NCBI GenBank assembly: GCA_002973635.1
Contig: CP027224.1
Span: 4,631,001-4,695,000 of the forward strand
DNA: 64,000 nucleotides
Reading direction: 5' to 3'
Origin: Lysinibacillus sp. B2A1
Lineage (GTDB): Bacteria; Bacillota; Bacilli; Bacillales_A; Planococcaceae
Shown: in pieces, positions 25,809 to 34,293 of the stretch
How the letters are laid out: each line of letters begins with the position of its first letter
Position numbering within the stretch: position 1 is the first letter of the stretch
The notes under the pieces: generated by a model
Databases searched by the model: none
What the model was told of the DNA's origin: nothing
What the model saw: only the letters and a program-made list of their open reading frames with translations
Position numbers and translations under genes: made by a program

Positions 25809-26927
25809 GTGATTAGAGCCGTTTTAATAGACAATGAACCACTAGCATTACACTATTTTCAAAATAAACTACAAGCATTTCAGCAAATACAGGTGGTCAA
25901 AACCTTTACAAGGGTAGAAACTTTTCTGCAGGAGCTTCCCGCATTAGAATTTGAGGCAATTTTTTTAGAGGTAAAGCTCAATGAACTAACTGGACTGGAA
26001 GTAGCTGATATTATCAAAACGGATCGTCCACATGTTAGTGTTATTTTTATAACTTCCTATCAAGAGTTTGCGTTACAGGCATATGATATCGGAGGGCTTG
26101 ATTATTTACTTAAGCCAATTAATCACGCTCGTTTAGAAAAGGCTATTGCTCGAATAGAGCATGAATATTCCATTCAGCAACTCATTCAGAAGGCTTCGAA
26201 AACGATGCTAAACGTTCAATGCTTCGATCAATTTGCAGCCTATAGTAACAATAGTTTAATTGCGTTCAAAACGGAGAAAACAAAGGAATTATTTGTTTAT
26301 TTTATTTTACATCCAAATATTCCTATTCACCGTGATTATTTAATAGAAATTTTGTGGCCTGATTTAGACTATGTTAGGGCAAAATCGAATCTTCATACAG
26401 CTTTATCTTATTTAAGAAAAACCTTAAGCAATATAGGTTATGCCAACTGTATAGTATTTTCAAATAAATATTATATCTTTGAAAAGCCAAGCATTCTTTG
26501 CGATTTATATGATTTTCAGAGATACTATGATGATTTTTTAAAGCAAGAATTCCCCCATATTTCATTAATTAATCAATGTCTTTCCATTTATAAAAATGGG
26601 CTGCTTATTTTTGACGATTATGAATGGGCGACAGCCTATAAAGATAAACTGACTAAATCATACATAGATTTATTAGAAAAAGGCTTTCAAGCTTCTGTAT
26701 TAACGGATACGACAAAGGCACTTGATTTCTTAAATAGCCTACTAGATTTTGATCCATATAATGAACAAAAACTGGAACACTATTTACACACTTTAATAAA
26801 CGCTGGGCTATATGAACAGGCATACAGAGTTTTTCAAGACTATGAACAAAAGTTAAAAGAAGATTTGGCCCTTACGCCAAGCTCAACATTACTAGAAATT
26901 ACAAATAAATTTTTTATTCAAAAATAA
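25809..26927 (+). CDS. response regulator with SARP/BTAD output and Glu at the phosphoacceptor position
   Basis: The 372-residue protein has an N-terminal receiver domain (VLIDNEP; LLKPI with the conserved Lys near 107), an OmpR-like DNA-binding part (about 170-235: IPIHRDYLIEILWPDLDYVRAKSNLH) and a bacterial transcriptional activation domain (about 240-372). In the receiver the usual phosphoacceptor Asp is Glu54 (IFLEVKLNELTGLE). This replacement often mimics phosphorylation, and no kinase gene is adjacent, so the protein may be always active or respond to another signal. GTG 25809 is the likely start, after AAAAAGGAG. Confidence 0.8.
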   Translation: MIRAVLIDNEPLALHYFQNKLQAFQQIQVVKTFTRVETFLQELPALEFEAIFLEVKLNELTGLEVADIIKTDRPHVSVIFITSYQEFALQAYDIGGLDYLLKPINHARLEKAIARIEHEYSIQQLIQKASKTMLNVQCFDQFAAYSNNSLIAFKTEKTKELFVYFILHPNIPIHRDYLIEILWPDLDYVRAKSNLHTALSYLRKTLSNIGYANCIVFSNKYYIFEKPSILCDLYDFQRYYDDFLKQEFPHISLINQCLSIYKNGLLIFDDYEWATAYKDKLTKSYIDLLEKGFQASVLTDTTKALDFLNSLLDFDPYNEQKLEHYLHTLINAGLYEQAYRVFQDYEQKLKEDLALTPSSTLLEITNKFFIQK

Positions 26928-26933
26928 ACAATA

Positions 26934-26978
26934 AAAAAACGACGGGCTACTACAAATTTGTAGGAACTCGCCGTTTTA
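26934..26978. terminator. bidirectional terminator between convergent regulators
   Basis: AAAACGACGGG...TACTACAAATTTGTAG...CTCGCCGTTTT forms a long interrupted stem with A- and T-runs on both sides, between the stops at 26927 and 26987. Confidence 0.75.
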
Positions 26979-26986
26979 ACTCACTT

Positions 26987-27634
26987 TCACACACCACTAC
27001 CCTCTGTCAGTCCGTGCTTTACAGCATAAAGAGCCGCTTGAGTACGATCCTGCACCTGTAGCTTTGTGAAAATATTAGATATATGGGTTTTTACAGTTTT
27101 CTCTGTAACAAATAAGGAGGAAGCAATTTCTCGATTACTTTTCCCTTTTGTCAGCTCTGCAAGTACATCCTGTTCACGAGGTGTTAGTGGGTTTAATACA
27201 TGAGGTGCATTTTCAGTTTCTTGCCGATCCATTTCCAGCGTCGATGTGGCCTCTGGATGTAGAGTATTTTCGCCTCTCATTATTCGGCGAATGGACAATA
27301 CCAGTTCATCAGGTTCTATGTCCTTTAATTGATAACCTGCAGCACCTGCCTCCATAGCTGGTACGACATGGTCCCGATCCGAAAAGCTTGTGAGCATCAA
27401 AATTTCAATTTGTGGAAATTTCGCTTTAATGCGCTTAGTTGCCTGAATACCATCCATCTCAGGCATGACTAAATCCATAAGAATAATATCTGGCTGTATG
27501 CTTTCCGCTAAAGTTACTGCCTCCAGTCCATTTTTCGCTTCCCCCACAACTTCAATGTCTTTCTGCGTTTTTAAGAAAAATAATAATCCACGACGTACTA
27601 CATGGTGGTCATCTGCAATTAATACACGTATCAT
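26987..27634 (-). CDS. NarL/LuxR-type response regulator (YhcZ-like)
   Basis: The 215-residue protein has a receiver domain with an intact acidic pocket and phosphoacceptor (DDHHVVRRG; IILMDLVMPEMDG, Asp near 54; Lys in QLKDIEPDEL). The C-terminal LuxR helix-turn-helix is LTPREQDVLAELTKGKSNRE. It is 11 bp downstream of the sensor kinase gene on the same strand, the same arrangement and size as B. subtilis yhcY-yhcZ. Target genes are unknown. Confidence 0.85.
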   Translation of the reverse strand: MIRVLIADDHHVVRRGLLFFLKTQKDIEVVGEAKNGLEAVTLAESIQPDIILMDLVMPEMDGIQATKRIKAKFPQIEILMLTSFSDRDHVVPAMEAGAAGYQLKDIEPDELVLSIRRIMRGENTLHPEATSTLEMDRQETENAPHVLNPLTPREQDVLAELTKGKSNREIASSLFVTEKTVKTHISNIFTKLQVQDRTQAALYAVKHGLTEGSGV

Positions 27635-27645
27635 TCTCTTCCCTC

Positions 27646-28761
27646 CTAATACGGCAAGCGGATTAACAGTTCTGTTCCTTTGCCAATTTCACTAACCCAG
27701 TCAGCTGTACCACCAACTGATTTTGCACGATCCTTTATTGACTGCAAGCCCATTGAAAGTAACCTCGTGTTATTATCGATGACAAAGCCTCGTCCCTCAT
27801 CACGAATCACAAGCAAAATGTCTGTAGACGTAACCGTTATATATAATGCAGCCTCCAGCACACCTGCATGACGACGTACATTATTAAGTGCTTCTTGTGC
27901 TACTCGAAATAATGTTTCTTCAATGCGTGAAGGAAATTGCAATACACCTGAAACTGTCACATGCAACTTTAAGCCGAGCATTTCAGCATATACTTTAATC
28001 GCTTCAAGTAAACCATTCTCCAAGCCTTTTGGACGAAGCTGCCAAATTAATGCACGCATTTCAGTTAAGGCATCCTGTGTTAAATGTTGAATTTCCTTAA
28101 ATGTTTCTTTAATAGCACGATCATTCGTCATTTCAATACCAGCTCTCGCCGTTAGAGTAACTGAAAAAAGCAGCTGATTAACCGAATCATGTAAATCTCT
28201 AGCTAGACGGTTGCGCTCCTTTACAAGTGCCATTTCTTGCTCCTGCTTTGTCAGTAAAATTCGCTTAATGGCTGAACCCATTTGAAAAGCGACAGATTCA
28301 AGTAAAGCTAGCTCCTCCTGTGAAAAACGCACAGTATCCTTTGAGGCAACATTTAAGACCCCAAAACGTTCTTGTCCTGATTGAAGAGGCACTGTAGCAT
28401 GATGTGTAATGCCCTCGTGATCACCAACATTTGCTGCAATCGCACTCTCAATGCGCTGGCATTCAATGATATTGGAGGCTTTTTTTAATTCCTCATTACG
28501 ATAGCGAGAAACACACCAGCAGCCTCCCTTTTTTAAATAATGGCAGTTTTTAAATTCCAATGCTTCTGGCAAATTTTCATGAACAACAAGCTCCGATCGC
28601 CCTTTTTCATCGATAAAAAAAATCCAGCCTGTTTCAAAGTTTGTCCCATTTAAAAATCTCACAAGTGCACCCTTTAACATTGTCACTATTTCAGTTTCTT
28701 CATTTAACAGTTCTGCAATCTCTTTTAAAATACTGATATTCGAATGCTCATTCTCCCTCAC
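27646..28761 (-). CDS. GAF-domain sensor histidine kinase (YhcY-like)
   Basis: The 371-residue cytosolic kinase has an N-terminal GAF domain (about 20-170), a HisKA_3 phospho-His motif (ERNRLARDLHDSVNQLLFS, His about 215) and an HATPase domain (EALNNVRRHA, DEGRGF, GLQSIKDRA). The GAF domain holds a Cys cluster, CHYLKKGGCWC plus IIECQRI, which could bind a metal or sense redox state. No membrane span is present. It belongs to the NarX/DegS/LiaS class and pairs with the response regulator just downstream. Confidence 0.85.
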   Translation of the reverse strand: MRENEHSNISILKEIAELLNEETEIVTMLKGALVRFLNGTNFETGWIFFIDEKGRSELVVHENLPEALEFKNCHYLKKGGCWCVSRYRNEELKKASNIIECQRIESAIAANVGDHEGITHHATVPLQSGQERFGVLNVASKDTVRFSQEELALLESVAFQMGSAIKRILLTKQEQEMALVKERNRLARDLHDSVNQLLFSVTLTARAGIEMTNDRAIKETFKEIQHLTQDALTEMRALIWQLRPKGLENGLLEAIKVYAEMLGLKLHVTVSGVLQFPSRIEETLFRVAQEALNNVRRHAGVLEAALYITVTSTDILLVIRDEGRGFVIDNNTRLLSMGLQSIKDRAKSVGGTADWVSEIGKGTELLIRLPY

Positions 28762-28958
28762 AAAAACACCTCTTCTTCGGCATTACTAATGTTAATGATA
28801 ACATTTCAAAGTCTTGAACGTCTGCCTAAGTCGTTCATACTTTAGACTGAAATTCTTTTTAAAAAGGAGATACCTTATTTTGTGTAAGTTAATTTACATA
28901 TAAAACTAGAACAACTATAATCGTACAAGGATATGGTTTAATAAAGGAGAGAATAGAT

Positions 28959-29384
28959 ATGTCTAAAAAAGTAGAAAATGGCTTATTATTTATTTGGATT
29001 GTCTCTGTCGTTGCAACACTAGGTTCCTTATACTTTTCAGAAATTCGTCACTATGAACCTTGTAAAATGTGTTGGATTCAACGTATTTTCATGTATCCAA
29101 TTGTCATCATGACAACAATTGCCTTTATACAAAAAAATGCACGTATTGCGGTTACAACAGCTGTTTTTGCCATTATGGGTGGCAGTGTATCACTTTATCA
29201 TTATGGAATTCAAAAGCTTAGTTTTTTAGCGGATACTGCACCTTCTTGTGGTCTTGTTTCCTGTACTGGTCAATATATTAATTGGTTAGGCTTTATCACA
29301 ATCCCATTTTTAGCGCTAACTGCATTTATTTTAATTGCAGGGGCAAGCTTTTATGTAATGAAGGCTGTAAAAGCTGCAAAATAA
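28959..29384 (+). CDS. bdbC: disulfide bond formation protein BdbC/DsbB
   Basis: The 141-residue protein has four predicted membrane segments and the two Cys pairs of DsbB-type quinone-linked oxidases: CKMC (about 35-38) and CGLVSC (about 97-102). It reoxidises an extracytoplasmic thiol oxidase such as BdbD, which is not in the window. ATG 28959 follows AAAGGAGAG. A terminator-like hairpin separates it from the pseudouridine synthase gene. Confidence 0.9.
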   Translation: MSKKVENGLLFIWIVSVVATLGSLYFSEIRHYEPCKMCWIQRIFMYPIVIMTTIAFIQKNARIAVTTAVFAIMGGSVSLYHYGIQKLSFLADTAPSCGLVSCTGQYINWLGFITIPFLALTAFILIAGASFYVMKAVKAAK

Positions 29385-29388
29385 TTAA

Positions 29389-29424
29389 GAGACCGTGTTC
29401 TACAATTAGGAATACGGTCTTTTC
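29389..29424 (+). terminator. terminator of bdbC
   Basis: AGACCGT and ACGGTCT pair across a 17-base loop, followed by TTTT. Confidence 0.7.
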
Positions 29425-29439
29425 TACGGAGGAAGATCT

Positions 29440-30279
29440 ATGTTTCATTATGAAATTAATGAAGATAATTTAACCATTGAAGAACTGCTGCGTAATCATT
29501 GGCGACTTGGTAAAAAATTAGTTCATGAATTACGAATGTCAAAAGCAATTACAACGGTGGACGATGAGCCCGTTCAATGGAGAGCCCCGCTTCAGGCAGG
29601 TGCAATTCTAAAATTTACGTTTCCGATACCTACATCCAATTATCAACCCACACCAGTATGTGCAATTGATATTATTTATGAGGATGACCATTGCTTAATC
29701 GTTTCCAAACCAAAAGGTATGTCAACACATCCAAATGATGCTCGTGATACTCATACTTGTATGAACCATGTCATGGCACATATTAAAAAGCAGAGTGGTG
29801 TTTATGCAGAGCATGTCCATCGACTGGATAGAGGCACGCAAGGACTATTGCTGGTGGCAAAGCATCCGCTCGCTAAGTCCATCCTTGATCGTATGATTGA
29901 AGAAAAATCTATTATTCGCACTTACGCTGCAGAGGTACAAGGAAATTTACAAGCGTCTTCAGGTACAATCACCGAACCTATTGGGAAAGATCGACATCAC
30001 GCAACAAGACGTGTAGTTTCCAAAACCGGTCAACATGCTGTAACACACTATGAGGTAGTTGCTCGCTATAAGAGTTCTTGTATTGTCCATCTCATTTTGG
30101 AAACAGGCAGAACACATCAAATCCGAGTACATTTAGCTCATATCGGGCATCCCATTATTGGAGATACAATGTACGGAGCTAGGGAAACGGCAAGTGGAGA
30201 CTATGAGCTCCATGCTATACAGTTAGAATTTGAACATCCATTTTTAAATAAACAAATTGTTGTAAAGGACAAACAGTAA
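29440..30279 (+). CDS. RluA-family pseudouridine synthase
   Basis: The 279-residue enzyme has a degenerate S4-like N-terminus (TIEELLRNHWRLGKKLVHELR) and the RluA catalytic motif HRLDRGTQGLLLVAK (about 127-141, catalytic Asp130). GRTHQIRVHLAHIGHPIIGD follows. It isomerises uridine in rRNA or tRNA; the site cannot be read from sequence. It resembles B. subtilis YjbO/YhcT-type paralogues. Start at 29440 follows ACGGAGGA. Confidence 0.85.
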   Translation: MFHYEINEDNLTIEELLRNHWRLGKKLVHELRMSKAITTVDDEPVQWRAPLQAGAILKFTFPIPTSNYQPTPVCAIDIIYEDDHCLIVSKPKGMSTHPNDARDTHTCMNHVMAHIKKQSGVYAEHVHRLDRGTQGLLLVAKHPLAKSILDRMIEEKSIIRTYAAEVQGNLQASSGTITEPIGKDRHHATRRVVSKTGQHAVTHYEVVARYKSSCIVHLILETGRTHQIRVHLAHIGHPIIGDTMYGARETASGDYELHAIQLEFEHPFLNKQIVVKDKQ

Positions 30280-30298
30280 ATCCTTGCTCAAAATCATA

Positions 30299-30342
30299 AA
30301 AAGCGCGAGAAATCAGAAAAGTTGATTTCTCGCGCTTTTTTG
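30299..30342 (+). terminator. terminator of the pseudouridine synthase gene
   Basis: AAAAGCGCGAGAAATCA and TGATTTCTCGCGCTTTTTT form a strong stem with an eight-base loop. Confidence 0.85.
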
Positions 30343-30456
30343 AGGTGAAAAATTTTTCACTTAGCCTTATACACAATTTACTTATACTTCAATAAAAGTA
30401 TAAATATATTATTTAATATTTCTTAATCTATTTTTTACAACAAAATTAATATACAT

Positions 30457-30472
30457 TTACCATTAATGGTAA
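30457..30472. promoter_or_regulatory. perfect 16-bp palindrome upstream of the SLH 5'-nucleotidase
   Basis: TTACCATTAATGGTAA is perfectly self-complementary and lies about 80 bp before the start codon, where a repressor or activator would act on the promoter. No regulator is assigned. Confidence 0.45.
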
Positions 30473-30549
30473 TGACGAAGAATTTCTTTCATGATAGAAT
30501 AAGAGTAAATTGTCAGTCATCTGACATATTATGAGGGAGGAATTCATTG

Positions 30550-32724
30550 ATGAAATGGGTTAAAAGTATTGCAGCAACAACTCTAGTTGCTAGTTTATTA
30601 GCTACTCCTGGTTTTGCTGCCCATGCAGCGGAAACAGCACCAGCAGCTACGAAAGATGGTTTCAAATTAACAATTTTACACTCCAATGATACACATTCAC
30701 ATGCAGAGTATGCTCCACAACGTGCTACAAAAATAAAAGAGCTACGTGCAGCAAATCATAATTCACTTTTATTAGATGCAGGTGACGCTTTGACTGGCAC
30801 GCTTTACTTCAATGAATTCACAGGAGAAGTTGAAATGAAGTTAATGAACTTAATGGGCTACGATGCTATGACATTTGGTAACCATGAGTTCGATTTAGGA
30901 TCAAGCCCAGAAGGTCATACTGCTCTAGCGAAATTTGTAAAAGGAGCAGAATTCCCATTACTGGGGGCCAATCTTGATTTTTCAAAAGAATCTTTATTTG
31001 ATGGCTTACAATTTAAAACAGTCACAAAAGACTTCGAAAATGGGAAAATTTATAACGGTATTATTAAAGAAGTCGATGGAGAAAAAGTAGGTATTTTTGG
31101 TTTAACAACTGAAGAAACTCCTTCTATTTCAAGCGTTGCTAATGTACAATTTGCCAATTATATCGACTCTGCCAAAAAAGCAGTAGCAGAATTTGAAAAA
31201 CAAGGTGTTAATAAAATTGTTGCCCTTACTCATTTAGGATTTGATGATTCAAAAGATTTCGATAACGATCAATTACTAGCGGCAGCTGTAGAAGGTATTG
31301 ATGTTATTGTTGGTGGTCATACACATACTAAATTAGACAAAGCTGTGAAAGCAGAAACATCCTTTAAAAATCCTACAATTATCGTTCAAACAGGTCAATA
31401 TAGCGAGAATTTAGGTGAGCTTGATTTAACATTTAATGATAATGGTGCGGTTGTTGAATATTTCGGGCAATTACACGCTTTAAATGATAAAGAAAATCCA
31501 GTTGCAGCAGACCCAGAAACAACTGAAATGTTAGCTCCATATACAGAAAAAATTTCAGCTGTAAAACAACAATCAACAGGAAATACAGCTGTTTCAGTAT
31601 TGGATGGTAAACGTGGTCTTTGGGGCGTTCGTGCTGGTGAAACAAACCTTGGAAACCTAATTACAGACGGTATGCTTGCTGGTGCCAAGAAGATTGATCC
31701 AGAAGTACAATTTGCCTTCCAAAATGGCGGTGGTATCCGTGCAGGCATTGATGCTGGAGATATTACAGTTGGCGAAGTAATGACAGTCATGCCTTTCGGA
31801 AATGCACTTGGTATCGTAAAATTAACAGGTGCTGAAATCTATGACATTGCTGAACATAGTGTAAAAGAGTTTCCGAAAGAATCTGGAGGCTTCCTACACT
31901 TCTCTGGTTTACAAGTAGAATTCGATGGAAAAGCTCCAGCTGGTAAACGAGTAAAATCAATTAAATTAAATGGTAAAGATCTAGACAAAGCTACTTACTA
32001 TAAAGCTGCAACAAATACCTTTACCGCTAAAGGTGGAGACGGCTACGAAACACTTGAAAAAGCTTATGCTGATGGACGTGTAAGTGAGCCTGGTACTATT
32101 GATTATGAAATGTTCATCGAACACTTGACTACATTGAAAAATGTTAATCCAAAAGTAGAAGGGCGCATTATTGCAACAATTCCATTTAAGGATATCGCAA
32201 AAGGCTCAGAAACAGAGGGCTATGTTCGTGATCTTTATTACCGTGATTTAACAAATGGTACGACTGCAACAACATATTCACCAAATGCTAACTTAACTCG
32301 TGCTCAGGCTGCCTCATTTATCGCACGTGCATTAAAGCTTGAGGCAAAAGGTCAAACAACATTCTCGGATCTTGGAAATGTAAATCCTACAACACAAAAG
32401 GAAATCACTGCTCTTGCCGAAGCAGGTATTGTTAAAGGTGCAAATGGTAAATTCAATCCTAATACAAAAGTAACTCGTGCTCAACTTGCATTAATGTTTG
32501 CTCGTGCATACAATCTTCAACATGATGCAAAAGCTGGCTTAAAAGCTGATTTCAGTGATATTGCACAATACAACACTGAAACTAAAGATGCAATCTCACT
32601 TATGAAAGACTTAAAGATTGTTAGTGGTTCAAATGGCAAATTTATGCCAAGCAATAACGCAACACGTGCTCATATGGCAAAAATGCTTTCTAACTATATT
32701 CCATATGTAAAAGAATCAAAATAA
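30550..32724 (+). CDS. SLH-anchored 5'-nucleotidase / 2',3'-cyclic phosphodiesterase
   Basis: About 724 residues. A signal peptide (to about AHAA, residue 27) is followed by a calcineurin-like phosphoesterase domain with metal motifs LHSNDTHSH, LLDAGDALTG, FGNHEFDLG and VGGHTHT. The 5'-nucleotidase C-terminal domain spans about 340-510 (GNLITDGM, QNGGGIR, FTAKGGDGYE). Three SLH repeats (about 540-720) attach the protein to wall polymer. It should release phosphate and nucleosides from extracellular nucleotides. ATG 30550 follows GAGGGAGGAA; it appears monocistronic. Confidence 0.9.
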   Translation: MKWVKSIAATTLVASLLATPGFAAHAAETAPAATKDGFKLTILHSNDTHSHAEYAPQRATKIKELRAANHNSLLLDAGDALTGTLYFNEFTGEVEMKLMNLMGYDAMTFGNHEFDLGSSPEGHTALAKFVKGAEFPLLGANLDFSKESLFDGLQFKTVTKDFENGKIYNGIIKEVDGEKVGIFGLTTEETPSISSVANVQFANYIDSAKKAVAEFEKQGVNKIVALTHLGFDDSKDFDNDQLLAAAVEGIDVIVGGHTHTKLDKAVKAETSFKNPTIIVQTGQYSENLGELDLTFNDNGAVVEYFGQLHALNDKENPVAADPETTEMLAPYTEKISAVKQQSTGNTAVSVLDGKRGLWGVRAGETNLGNLITDGMLAGAKKIDPEVQFAFQNGGGIRAGIDAGDITVGEVMTVMPFGNALGIVKLTGAEIYDIAEHSVKEFPKESGGFLHFSGLQVEFDGKAPAGKRVKSIKLNGKDLDKATYYKAATNTFTAKGGDGYETLEKAYADGRVSEPGTIDYEMFIEHLTTLKNVNPKVEGRIIATIPFKDIAKGSETEGYVRDLYYRDLTNGTTATTYSPNANLTRAQAASFIARALKLEAKGQTTFSDLGNVNPTTQKEITALAEAGIVKGANGKFNPNTKVTRAQLALMFARAYNLQHDAKAGLKADFSDIAQYNTETKDAISLMKDLKIVSGSNGKFMPSNNATRAHMAKMLSNYIPYVKESK

Positions 32725-32733
32725 TAGAACCTG

Positions 32734-32770
32734 AAAATCCCGCTATCAGACTTGAGAGCGGGATTTTTTC
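32734..32770. terminator. bidirectional terminator between convergent genes
   Basis: AAAATCCCGCT and AGCGGGATTTTTT pair around a loop between the nucleotidase stop and the aldo/keto reductase stop. Confidence 0.8.
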
Positions 32771-32789
32771 ATTTAATAGCAGAGTTTAG

Positions 32790-33620
32790 TTAAAAATCGA
32801 ATTTAAAGTTATCTGGATCCTGCCCGAAGCGTTCATTACAGTTTAAAGAAGCTATTTGATCCATTTGTGCTAAGGTTAACTCGAAATCAAAAACCTGTGC
32901 ATTTTCCTCAATACGACTTGGCGTAACTGATTTTGGAATAATGAGTGTATCTCTTTGTAAATGCCAGCGCAATACTACCTGTGCAGCCGTTTTGTCAATT
33001 TCTTGACCAATCTTTGTAATAGCTGCGTTATCAAGCACACCTCCGCGACCAAGTGGAGACCATGCAGTCACAGCAATGCCATGCGCACTACAGTAAGCTC
33101 TTAAATCATCTTGCTGTAAATATGGATGCACCTCGACTTGATTAACCATTGGCTGTATATTTGCCTTTGCCAATAGCTTTTGTAGATGATGCTCATGGTG
33201 ATTAGATACACCAGTTGCCCGAATTAACTTTTCATCATATAAGCGTTCAATGGCTCGATATGTTTCTTCAAATGTTTCAGGTACTGCCCAATGTGTTAAA
33301 TACAAATCTAAATAATCCATATTTAACTTTTTCAACGATACTTCAAATGCTCGTAACGTCTCATCGTAACCTTGGTCATTATTCCAAACCTTTGTCGTAA
33401 CAAATATATCCTCACGCTTAACACCTGAATAGCGAATAGCTTCGCCCACTTCTTCTTCATTGCCATAAAGAGATGCTGTATCAATAGCTCGATAACCAAA
33501 TTTAAGTGCTTTATCAATAGCCTGTAATGTTTCATCACGCTCTGTCATTTTATAAACACCTAAACCTAAGCGAGGCATTTCTATACCATTTGTTAATGTT
33601 TTTGTTGATTGTAAAATCAA
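32790..33620 (-). CDS. aldo/keto reductase (YvgN/YtbE type)
   Basis: About 276 residues. The catalytic tetrad is visible: Asp and Tyr in RAIDTASLYGNE, Lys in FVTTKVW, His in LYLTHWAVP. The NADPH-binding end PKSVTPSRIEENAQVFDF is present. It reduces aldehydes such as glyoxal-type compounds in related Bacillus enzymes; the natural substrate is unknown. I chose TTG 33620 because AAAGGGG precedes it; this gives the normal family N-terminus (LQSTKTLTNGIEMPRLGLG). The longer reading has no ribosome site. Confidence 0.9.
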   Translation of the reverse strand: MILQSTKTLTNGIEMPRLGLGVYKMTERDETLQAIDKALKFGYRAIDTASLYGNEEEVGEAIRYSGVKREDIFVTTKVWNNDQGYDETLRAFEVSLKKLNMDYLDLYLTHWAVPETFEETYRAIERLYDEKLIRATGVSNHHEHHLQKLLAKANIQPMVNQVEVHPYLQQDDLRAYCSAHGIAVTAWSPLGRGGVLDNAAITKIGQEIDKTAAQVVLRWHLQRDTLIIPKSVTPSRIEENAQVFDFELTLAQMDQIASLNCNERFGQDPDNFKFDF

Positions 33621-33704
33621 GAATAACAACCCCTTTCTTTTCCTAGTTCCATTATACAAAAAATTGGTTTTAAGAAAATAAGGAAAATTCTTGAGAAGCC
33701 ATAA

Positions 33705-33878
33705 CTAGTCCTTTTTGTCATCTTCAGGATCATCTACTTGGATAGGATCTGGAATACGGTCATCCTCCACAAGCTCTAAGCCATCACGTAAATGCTCCAT
33801 TTGCTTTCCTAAATCCTGCAAATCTTTAAAGTTTCTAGCCATTGTACCATTTTCTATATTCGGAACCTTTTTTTCCAT
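33705..33878 (-). CDS. small acidic hypothetical protein
   Basis: About 57 residues, highly charged (MEKKVPNIENGTMARNFKDL; C-terminus Asp-rich), no membrane segment. GAGAGGTG precedes the ATG at 33878 with normal spacing, supporting a real gene. Function unknown. Confidence 0.55.
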   Translation of the reverse strand: MEKKVPNIENGTMARNFKDLQDLGKQMEHLRDGLELVEDDRIPDPIQVDDPEDDKKD

Positions 33879-34023
33879 TATCATCACCTCTCTAATAGTT
33901 TTCCCGAAATAGTTATACTTGAACCATTTCTGACATATTTTATTTTTCTATGTCATTTTATTTTTCTAGTAGATAAGCTATACTAAATGGAGATGTCTTT
34001 ATAAACATGAGGAGGGTTCTTCC

Positions 34024-34116
34024 ATGAAATTATTATTAATTCTTGGTGTAACTGTTGCATTCTTATCTGCTATTTTCACTGCTGGTTACGAAGGCGACTA
34101 CAAATCAGACAAATAA
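34024..34116 (+). CDS. 30-residue single-span membrane peptide
   Basis: AGGAGG lies eight bases before ATG 34024. The product, MKLLLILGVTVAFLSAIFTA followed by GYEGDYKSDK, has one hydrophobic span and a short charged tail. A strong terminator (34121-34165) follows immediately, so this is a self-contained small gene. Function unknown. Confidence 0.65.
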   Translation: MKLLLILGVTVAFLSAIFTAGYEGDYKSDK

Positions 34117-34120
34117 TACC

Positions 34121-34165
34121 TCTAGAAAATCACTAAGCGTTTTATATGCTTAGTGATTTTCTTTA
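34121..34165 (+). terminator. terminator of the small membrane peptide gene
   Basis: AGAAAATCACTAAGC and GCTTAGTGATTTTCT form a 15-bp stem with a 10-base loop. Confidence 0.8.
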
Positions 34166-34231
34166 TTCAAGAATTACTTCTCTTTTATTTTGATGAATAA
34201 AATGACTTGACTTTCTGTACTTTATAAAATA

Positions 34232-34254
34232 AACTTACTTACATAAAGTAAGTT
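34232..34254. promoter_or_regulatory. operator-like inverted repeat upstream of the catechol dioxygenase gene
   Basis: AACTTACTT-ACATA-AAGTAAGTT has perfect 9-bp arms and a five-base spacer, in the promoter region 40 bp before the start codon. B. subtilis catDE is controlled by DUF24/HxlR-type quinone sensors (CatR, YodB) that bind similar symmetric sites, so a regulator of that class is a reasonable guess. Confidence 0.5.
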
Positions 34255-34293
34255 GATAACTAAAAATAACTTTTAATATACGGAGGGTTCTCT

